64,000 nucleotides of DNA, taken from contig QKEL01000014.1 in assembly GCA_003252395.1 (NCBI GenBank), positions 186,001-250,000 on the forward strand, given 5' to 3'. Source of the DNA: Spirochaetales bacterium (GTDB lineage: Bacteria > Spirochaetota > Spirochaetia > Treponematales > Treponemataceae). The notes under the pieces were generated by a model. It searched no databases and was not told the origin of the DNA. It worked only from the letters and a program-made list of their open reading frames with translations. This document shows, piece by piece, positions 57,684 to 64,000 of the stretch. The translations under genes and the position numbers were made by a program. Numbering within the stretch: position 1 is the stretch's first letter; every line of letters starts with the position of its first letter.

Positions 57684-60230
57684 AGGATTCAGTATCGTCG
57701 CCAGGGAAGAGCGGAATTCCTCGATGGTATAGGGTTTCATGATCACGCCCCGGAAACCCCAATCCCTGAAGTTCGAGAGCACGGGATCGTCGGAATACCC
57801 CGACGACACGATAAGGGCCGCTTTCGGGTCTATGGCGAGCACTTCCTTCGCGGCGGCGGTTCCCGACTTTCCCCCGGGGACCACCAGATCGAACACGCAG
57901 AAGGCGAAGGGATCCCCCTCGGCGAACGCGTCGCGATAGAGGCCGACTGCCTCGTCCCCGTCGGCGGCCACCATGACCGTATAGCCGAGCATGGTGAGAA
58001 TCTCGGAAGCGGCGTCGCGAACCATCGGCTCATCGTCCATGAGCAGCACCTTCTTGCCGCTTTCCCGCTCGTTGATCGCGCAGCTCTCGTTTATCAACTC
58101 CGACTCTTCCGCGGCGGGAAGGGTTAGGACGAACGAGGTGCCGCGGCCCATTACCGTATCGAGGTGTATGGCGCCCAAATGGCTTTGAATGACCGAATAG
58201 ACGATGGAAAGGCCCAGGCCCGTCCCCTTTTCTTTGGTCGTGAAAAAGGGATCGAAAATATGGGCCCGGATATCGGGGGGAATGCCCGAACCCCGGTCCT
58301 TAACGGTAATTTCCACGTATCGCCCCTGGCGAATGGGGCGCGAGTCGGTTCCCAGCGGCAGGGAAACGGACGGAACGTCGCGGTAATCGCGGTTTCGGGC
58401 GAGAATGGTCACGTAGCTTCCCTTCGCCATGGCGTCTACCGCGTTCCCGACCAAATTGGATATCACCTGGCCTACCTGGATTCGGTCCACGCGGAGGGGC
58501 CATATGCCCCGCTCAATATCGAACATGCACGACGTTTCCCGATGTTCCACCGCGAGCATGGCGGAATCGATCAGGAGGTGCCGGGTATCGCAAACGCCGA
58601 TAACCGGCTTTCCGCCCCGGGAAAACGCCAGGAGCTGGCCGGTCATTTCCCGGGCGCGCAGGCAGGCCTGTTCTGCCCGGGTAATGGGCACGAGCAGGGA
58701 GGGGTCCGTGACCCGCAGCCTCGCGAGCCCGATATGGCCGAGGATTACCGCGAGTATATTGTTGAAATCGTGGGCGATTCCCCCGGCGAGCGTGCCGATG
58801 GTCTCGACTTTCTGCTTGCGGCTCAGGGCCTCAAGCATCTGCTCCTCGTGGGTCACGTCGCGCAGGGAAAGCAGCATGCGGTTCGAGCTGTTCAGGTCGA
58901 ACATAACCGCCGAAACCCGGCAGGAAAGCACCCGCCCGGCCCTATTGGTCACCGTCGCCGGCAACTCGGGCACGCTTCCCTCCATTTGCGCCCGGTCCAT
59001 GAAGGCCTCCAGGGAAAGGCCGCCCAAGTCGAGGGCAATGTCGTTAAGGGTTTTGCCGATCAGAAACGCGCTCTCGGTTTCGAAGATCTCTTCCACCGCG
59101 GGATTCGCGTCGGTTATGGAAAGGGAATCCAGTTCCACGATCATGATGCCGGCGGGATTGAACAGGAACATGCGGGAAAATTTGCTTTCGGAAAGGGCCA
59201 GGTCACGGGCGGCGTATTCGCGGTCGGATATTTCCTTAATGAGCTGGCGGGTAATGCGCATATCCGAGGCCGAGATTACGAACCCCGTGCAGGTTCCCGC
59301 AAGGTCAGTGAGCTTTATCACCCGAAGGTCCACGGGAATTCCCTCGAAGGAACTGGTCACGAAAGAAGCGTCTATGGAAGGGCTCCTCCCGGCGGCGGCC
59401 CAGGAATCGGTGGCGCCCAGCTTGAGGAGCCATTCCACCCGGTTGAGCGCGTTGAGGTCGGGGTGAATGACCAGCGACTCAAGGCCCGAGCCTTCCACGG
59501 CGAAGGGCGAGAAACCGGTCATTTTGTATCCCCGGCGGTTCATCCTGAGTATCTTGCCCCCGGCGTCGAGTATGATGACCACGTCGAAGATATTGTCCAT
59601 GATCAACTGGTTTTCCTGGCTCGTCATGGGCTCAAGAATCCTCAAGCGGTACAGGGCAATATCCAAGAGCAGGTACCACAGGGCGAAAACCCAGCTTACG
59701 CCCCCCAAGGAGCGCATGATCGAAACGATAAAGCCCCCGCCGAAAAACGTAAAGCTGATCAGAATCCACTCGCCGTCGCGGCGCGAGCGTTCGTCGGAGG
59801 TTCGCCGGACCCAGGCCAGTATCAGGTAGAAGGATACCGGCCCGATTATCGCGACGGTAAGGCCGATGATCACGTAAAACCAATGCCTGAACCAAAGCAT
59901 GGAGGAAAGCAGGGATAGGATCAGCGCCACGCCGAAGAGGTAGGGGAAATAAACGGGCCGGGGCCGGGAGGTAAACCGCAACAGGAAGTTCACGTATACG
60001 AGAACTCCCAGGAAGGCGAGAAAGGAAAAGAGGATGCGGACGGGGACCACGTTGGGCAAGAGGGACCACCGATACGGGAGCCCGACGGCGAGGATCGTCA
60101 GTATCGAGACCCCCAGGGAGGAAACCTCGAACCGAAGGGGCCGGTTCTTCGCGCAAAAAACGTTAACGAGTGTTACGATCAGGAGGGCGAACCACCCAAG
60201 AACCGCGTTCACATACGAGCCGAAATCCAT
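57681..60230 (-). CDS. Membrane hybrid sensor histidine kinase with receiver domain
   Basis: 849 residues. Six to seven membrane segments fill residues 5-215, similar to the 7TM sensor module of bacterial kinases. Two PAS domains follow (about 225-345 and 350-470). The HisKA domain has the phospho-His in [15 protein letters not shown] (about 500), and the HATPase domain has [13 protein letters not shown] and [17 protein letters not shown] receiver domain is at the C-terminus (about 725-845), with phospho-Asp in [19 protein letters not shown] is the mark of NtrB-like/hybrid kinases. The downstream target is not in the neighbourhood. GGAAGGA precedes the ATG. Confidence 0.93.
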   Translation of the reverse strand: MDFGSYVNAVLGWFALLIVTLVNVFCAKNRPLRFEVSSLGVSILTILAVGLPYRWSLLPNVVPVRILFSFLAFLGVLVYVNFLLRFTSRPRPVYFPYLFGVALILSLLSSMLWFRHWFYVIIGLTVAIIGPVSFYLILAWVRRTSDERSRRDGEWILISFTFFGGGFIVSIMRSLGGVSWVFALWYLLLDIALYRLRILEPMTSQENQLIMDNIFDVVIILDAGGKILRMNRRGYKMTGFSPFAVEGSGLESLVIHPDLNALNRVEWLLKLGATDSWAAAGRSPSIDASFVTSSFEGIPVDLRVIKLTDLAGTCTGFVISASDMRITRQLIKEISDREYAARDLALSESKFSRMFLFNPAGIMIVELDSLSITDANPAVEEIFETESAFLIGKTLNDIALDLGGLSLEAFMDRAQMEGSVPELPATVTNRAGRVLSCRVSAVMFDLNSSNRMLLSLRDVTHEEQMLEALSRKQKVETIGTLAGGIAHDFNNILAVILGHIGLARLRVTDPSLLVPITRAEQACLRAREMTGQLLAFSRGGKPVIGVCDTRHLLIDSAMLAVEHRETSCMFDIERGIWPLRVDRIQVGQVISNLVGNAVDAMAKGSYVTILARNRDYRDVPSVSLPLGTDSRPIRQGRYVEITVKDRGSGIPPDIRAHIFDPFFTTKEKGTGLGLSIVYSVIQSHLGAIHLDTVMGRGTSFVLTLPAAEESELINESCAINERESGKKVLLMDDEPMVRDAASEILTMLGYTVMVAADGDEAVGLYRDAFAEGDPFAFCVFDLVVPGGKSGTAAAKEVLAIDPKAALIVSSGYSDDPVLSNFRDWGFRGVIMKPYTIEEFRSSLATILNP

Positions 60231-60244
60231 AATAATCCTTCCAA

Positions 60245-60273
60245 TTGACGGGCGGTACCGCTTAAGGTATCCT
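60245..60273 (+). promoter_or_regulatory. Leaderless promoter of the symporter gene
   Basis: TTGACG (60245-60250), 17-base spacer, TATCCT (60268-60273), seven bases, ATG at 60281. No SD. The predicted transcript start is on the ATG or one base before. Confidence 0.65.
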
Positions 60274-60280
60274 GATCGGC

Positions 60281-61510
60281 ATGAAAATCTGGATCAAATA
60301 CCTGACCGGCATCCTCATCGGCATGGCGTTCGCCTTGATCGCGCCCGACAAAAACGCGGCCTTTACCGGAATAACCGAATTCCTTACCCGGTTCTTCGTA
60401 CAGGCGGGTCGTTACGCCCTGTATCCCGTGCTTTTTTTCAGTATAACCCTTTCGGTGTACGAGCACCGAGAAAATCGCACCCTTTTTCGGATCGGCTGGC
60501 ACACGGCGCTGGTAATCGTGGCCTCTACCGTGGGGATAGCCCTGCTGGGCCTCGTTTCGGTACTGATCGCCAATCCCGCGCGCATTCCGATCTTCGTTGA
60601 GGGGTCTTCCGATATCGAGAAGATCGGCATCGGCGCCTCGCTTCTGCAGCTTCTCCCCTCCAGCGCCTTCGAGGTATTCGCCAACGGCCTTTTCATCCTG
60701 CCCCTCTGCGCGTTCGGCGCCTTCGCCGGCGCGGGCTGCGCGGTGGATAAGAACGACGCCAAGGCGACGCTCACCCTGTTCGATTCGCTCGCCCGCGTGT
60801 CCTACTCGATCATGACCTTCTTCGTGGACAGCGTCGCGATCGGCCTGATCGCCGTATCCCTGAACTGGGCGCTTCAGTTTCGGGGCATGCTCGCCTCAAA
60901 GGTATTCCTGGATTTCATCGTGCTCCTGGCGGTCGACCTTTTGATCCTCGCGGTGGTGGTTTGGCCCGTCGCCATACGGCTCACCTGCGGCAAGGTAAAC
61001 CCCTTCCGGGTGCTCTACGCCTCGCTCGCGTCGATTCTCGCCGCGTTTATCTCGGGAGACACGGTCATGACCCTGCCCGTCCTCTTCCGCCACGCCAACG
61101 AAAGCCTCGGCATTCGGCGCCGGGTTTCCACCATAACCCTGCCCCTCTTCTCGGTATTCGCCCGGGGCGGAACGGTACTGGTGACCGTCACCTCGTTCTT
61201 GCTGATCCTGAAGTCCTACTCCAGCCTGGGCGTGTCCTTCACCGATACCCTCTGGCTCGTGGGGGTCGCCATCGCCCTTTCCTTCGCGCTCGGCAGGTTC
61301 CCCTCGGGAGGCGCGTTCGTCGCCCTCGCCACGGTATGCGCCCTGTACGGAAGGGGCTTTGAATCGGGGTATCTCATCCTCAAGCCGGCGGCCTTTTTCC
61401 TGGGGTCCATAGCCGCCGCGATAGACGCCCTAACCGCGATCATGGGCACCTATATCCTCGCCCAGCGGCAGGACCAGGCCACCCACCGCGAGCTTCGTTT
61501 CTTCATTTAA
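60281..61510 (+). CDS. Dicarboxylate/amino acid:cation symporter family protein
   Basis: 409 residues with about eight membrane segments. It starts with MKIWIKYLTGILIGMAFALIAP, usual for DAACS (GltP/DctA) carriers. The family hairpin regions are seen around SYSIMTFFVDSVAIGLIAVSL, ISGDTVMTLPVLFRHANESLGIRRRVSTITLPLFSVFARGG (substrate-site loop) and IDALTAIMGTYILA. The usual NMDGT motif is altered (ARGGTVLV), which may shift specificity. It is expected to take up an organic or amino acid with Na+ or H+. It is divergent from the hybrid kinase, whose role may be to control it; only position suggests that. Confidence 0.85.
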   Translation: MKIWIKYLTGILIGMAFALIAPDKNAAFTGITEFLTRFFVQAGRYALYPVLFFSITLSVYEHRENRTLFRIGWHTALVIVASTVGIALLGLVSVLIANPARIPIFVEGSSDIEKIGIGASLLQLLPSSAFEVFANGLFILPLCAFGAFAGAGCAVDKNDAKATLTLFDSLARVSYSIMTFFVDSVAIGLIAVSLNWALQFRGMLASKVFLDFIVLLAVDLLILAVVVWPVAIRLTCGKVNPFRVLYASLASILAAFISGDTVMTLPVLFRHANESLGIRRRVSTITLPLFSVFARGGTVLVTVTSFLLILKSYSSLGVSFTDTLWLVGVAIALSFALGRFPSGGAFVALATVCALYGRGFESGYLILKPAAFFLGSIAAAIDALTAIMGTYILAQRQDQATHRELRFFI

Positions 61511-61525
61511 CCGGGGATCGCGCCG

Positions 61526-64000
61526 TCAGGGACGGTGCACCACGTCGCGGGGCTTCGAGCCGTTCGCCGGCCCCACGATGCCCCGGGCTTCCATGTCTTC
61601 CACCAGGCGGGCCGCGCGGTTGTAGCCGATCTTAAGCTTACGCTGAATGTACGAGGCCGAGGCCTTCCCGGCGTTCAGCACGATTTCCAGCGCCTTATCG
61701 TAGAGCGGGTCCTCGCCGTCGGAGAACAGCGACGGGTCGATTTCCTCGTCGTCCTCCACGTCCACGAATATTTCCTCGTCGATATACTCCGGCTCCCCGA
61801 GGGTTTTCACGTGTTCCACCACGCGCTCCACTTCCTCCTCGGAAACGAAGGCGCCCTGGATACGGGTCGGGAAGGGATCGGTGGCGCTCGCGTAGAGCAT
61901 GTCGCCGCGGCCCAAAAGCTTTTCCGCGCCCACCTGGTCGATGATGATGCGGCTATCCATCTTCGAGGCGACCATGAAGGCGATCCTGCTCGGGATATTC
62001 GCCTTGATAAGGCCGGTAATGACGTCGATGGAGGGACGCTGGGTGGCGAGCACCAGGTGGATACCCACCGCGCGGCTCATGGCGCACAGGCGGGCCACGG
62101 TAGACTCGAGTTCCTTGCCCGTGGTGGCCATGAGGTCAGCGAACTCGTCGATGATTACCACGAGATAAGGCAGTTTTTCCGTCGCGATGTTCCGTTCCAC
62201 GATCCTGCGATTGTAGCTCTTAATGTCGCGGACCCCCATGCCGTCCAGCAGGGCGTATCGCCGCTCCATCTCGCATAGGCAGTACTGAAGCGATTGGAAC
62301 GCCTTTTTCGGCTCGGTGATGACGGGGGCCAAGAGGTGGCCGATATCGTTATAGAGCTTCAGCTCCACGATCTTCGGGTCGATTAGGATCAGCTTCACCT
62401 CGTCGGGAGAGCGCTTATACAGGATGGAGAGGATGATCGAATTCACGCATACCGACTTTCCCGCGCCGGTGGAGCCCGCGATCAAAAGGTGGGGGGTGGT
62501 CGCGAGGTCCAGGAGTTGGGCCTCCCCGGTGATATCCTTCCCGAGGATGACCGGGATTTCCATCTTTTTTGCCTGGGGGGTGTCGGTCTCGATCAGCTCG
62601 CGGAAGCTGACCAGGGAGCGCCTGAGGTTCGGCACCTCAATGCCCACCGCGTGCTTTCCGGGAATCGGCGCGACGATACGGACGCTGGAGGCGGCCAGGC
62701 GCAGGGCGATATTGTCCTGCAAGCCCACGATTTTGGACAGCTTTACCCCCGGCGCCGGCAGTATCTCGAACATGGTAATGACCGGGCCCTTCCGAATCCC
62801 GGTTACGTCCGCCTGAATGCGGAATTCGTTGAGGGTCTCCTTCAGCGCGGAGGCGGCCCGCCGGGTCGCGTCGTCTATTATCCAGTATTCGCCGTCGGGA
62901 TAGGTGTTGAGGATATCGTAAGGGACGTCGTAATTCCTGCGGGACCGCTTGGCGGGGGCGCGGGAAACGGGGACGTCTTGGGTCGCGGGCAGGGCGGAAG
63001 CGGCTTCGTTCTCGTCCTCATCCTCGTCCTCGTCCTCGGTGTCGGCGTCGGGATCGAGCTCGTCGACGGTTTCGTCGAGATCGGCTCCTTCCTCGTCTTC
63101 GGCGTCGAATGCTCCCTCATACTCGGGGTCAAAGGCGGCTTCAGCGGCGGTTTTATCGTCCAGCGCGGCAAAGTCGGCATGATCGTCGTAGTCGGCGAGG
63201 TCTTCGAAGGATACCTCGAAGGGGTGGTCGTCCACCGGCTTTTCGGGATCGGAAAAGACGACGTGAATCGGGCGATCGATTTCGTTTTCGGCTTGCTCGA
63301 CGACGGTCTCGTCTTCAAGGGAAAGGAAGGGGTCGTCATCGCCCACGAAGAGGTCGGCGGGAGCTTCCTGAACGGTTTCCGGGATAGGGGCGGCGGCCGC
63401 CGATACGGCCGCCGTTTCCGCGCCCGTATCGGCGGGGAATTCCTGGCCGGGGGCATCGTTCGGCGAGGGCTCCGTTTCGGCCGGGGCTTCGACCCAGTCG
63501 TCCACGACGGGAAGGTCGAAGGGCGCCTTCATTCGTTCAAAGTCGACATAGGCAGGGGTTTCCCGCGCCTTATTCAGGGAGGCCTCATGCTCGGGCGCGG
63601 TCTGAAAGACTCCCGGGCCGGCGAGGGTTCCCGCCGTCACGCCTTCATCGGCGAAGGGAACCGCGGGGGGCCGGTCGTGGGGCTCGGAATCCAGGGCCAT
63701 TTCCAGCTCAACCTCGTCGGAACCGGGCGCCGGCGAAGGCTCGAATTCTTCTTCCAGGGAAACGTGTTCGGGCCAGTCGTTCAACGATACCGCCCGGGAG
63801 GGAGGGTCCCGCTCAGGCGCCGCCTCGACCCCGTAAGGCGAAGGACGGGCGAACCGGTCGGCCAGGGCAAGCAGGATCACGTATTCGGCCGCGACGGCGA
63901 AGACGGTACAGGCGATAAGCCCCGCGTAGATACTGAAGGCCATGGAGCTGCCGGCGTAGGCGTCGGAAAGGGAACGGAGCATGCGCTCGCCCCCGACCAC
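61526..64000 (-). CDS. ftsK: DNA translocase FtsK, N-terminally incomplete at window edge
   Basis: 824 codons are visible and the gene may continue beyond base 64000; the first visible codon is GTG at the edge, so the true start is unknown. FtsK pumps DNA at the division septum. Visible parts: one membrane segment (about 18-50, AFSIYAGLIACTVFAVAAEYVILLALAD; more segments are expected upstream), a very acidic linker of about 320 residues with an Asp/Glu run, the motor domain with Walker A IAGSTGAGKSVCVNSI, LIDPKIVELK, VVIIDEFADLM and ATQRPSIDVITGLIKANIPS, and the gamma winged helix ending AARLVEDMEARGIVGPANGSK. The linker is longer in acid residues than usual. Confidence 0.95.
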   Translation of the reverse strand: MVGGERMLRSLSDAYAGSSMAFSIYAGLIACTVFAVAAEYVILLALADRFARPSPYGVEAAPERDPPSRAVSLNDWPEHVSLEEEFEPSPAPGSDEVELEMALDSEPHDRPPAVPFADEGVTAGTLAGPGVFQTAPEHEASLNKARETPAYVDFERMKAPFDLPVVDDWVEAPAETEPSPNDAPGQEFPADTGAETAAVSAAAAPIPETVQEAPADLFVGDDDPFLSLEDETVVEQAENEIDRPIHVVFSDPEKPVDDHPFEVSFEDLADYDDHADFAALDDKTAAEAAFDPEYEGAFDAEDEEGADLDETVDELDPDADTEDEDEDEDENEAASALPATQDVPVSRAPAKRSRRNYDVPYDILNTYPDGEYWIIDDATRRAASALKETLNEFRIQADVTGIRKGPVITMFEILPAPGVKLSKIVGLQDNIALRLAASSVRIVAPIPGKHAVGIEVPNLRRSLVSFRELIETDTPQAKKMEIPVILGKDITGEAQLLDLATTPHLLIAGSTGAGKSVCVNSIILSILYKRSPDEVKLILIDPKIVELKLYNDIGHLLAPVITEPKKAFQSLQYCLCEMERRYALLDGMGVRDIKSYNRRIVERNIATEKLPYLVVIIDEFADLMATTGKELESTVARLCAMSRAVGIHLVLATQRPSIDVITGLIKANIPSRIAFMVASKMDSRIIIDQVGAEKLLGRGDMLYASATDPFPTRIQGAFVSEEEVERVVEHVKTLGEPEYIDEEIFVDVEDDEEIDPSLFSDGEDPLYDKALEIVLNAGKASASYIQRKLKIGYNRAARLVEDMEARGIVGPANGSKPRDVVHRP

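Noticed and set aside
1..64000. CRISPR array, rRNA genes, insertion sequences
   Set aside because: No short regularly spaced repeats, no rRNA-like sequence and no transposase were found. The only mobile DNA is the tRNA-fMet element.

Overview
The window is GC-rich bacterial chromosome, most likely from a saccharolytic, anaerobic spirochaete of the Treponema/Spirochaeta kind. This is inferred from gene content and not proven. The pointers are a class II (B12) ribonucleotide reductase, an unusually long PRPP synthetase, a PFK with a Lys in the PPi-type motif, a DUF4015 protein, and sugar transport without its own ATPase. It also has many signalling proteins and many intracellular glycosidases.

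Layout. 1-2893: end of an ammonium transporter, PII protein, nrdJ. 2945-9973 (minus): a four-gene operon (GH3, GH67, GH8, GH43) for breaking down imported glucurono-/arabino-xylo-oligosaccharides; three of the four genes are joined by ATGA overlaps. 10104-13066: divergent two-component pair whose kinase carries a LacI-type sugar-binding domain in the cytoplasm. 13076-17676: PAS protein, glycosyltransferase, GNAT-like protein, cysteine-cluster protein, PIN-PhoH ATPase. 17831-24216: arabinoside uptake and cleavage (binding protein, two permeases, GH127) with a divergent AraC regulator. 24336-30886: a pair of lipoproteins (rhodanese-like and FMN-binding with two SGAT motifs), a chemotaxis receptor, a large GH2. 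30891-31545: a 274-bp tandem repeat array holding copies of the 3' end of tRNA-fMet. 31529-35954: a 4.4-kb AT-richer integrated element sitting in the 3' end of the initiator tRNA gene, with tyrosine integrase, excisionase-like protein, a gene II/X-type replication protein and a secreted cargo protein. 36201-64000: core and signalling genes (MATE exporter, OmpA-like protein, prs, FGGY kinase, HAD phosphatase, PrsW-like protein, aroK, two GGDEF-EAL proteins, PFK, DUF4015 protein, PAP2 phosphatase, galU, acyl-CoA synthetase, mnmE, hybrid kinase, symporter, ftsK 3' part).

How it fits together. All six glycosidases lack signal peptides, so oligosaccharides are imported and cut in the cytoplasm. 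That agrees with a cytoplasmic sugar-sensing kinase beside the xylan operon and an AraC regulator beside the arabinoside operon. The carbohydrate then feeds PFK and nucleotide-sugar synthesis.

The most unusual features are: (1) the small tRNA-fMet element with a filamentous-phage-like replication protein and the 274-bp array beside it; (2) at least ten genes without a Shine-Dalgarno sequence whose -10 hexamer lies only 5-9 bases before the start codon, which suggests widespread leaderless transcripts; (3) a 32-codon leaderless small ORF that runs by ATGA overlap into an SD-less mnmE; (4) the rhodanese/FMN lipoprotein pair.
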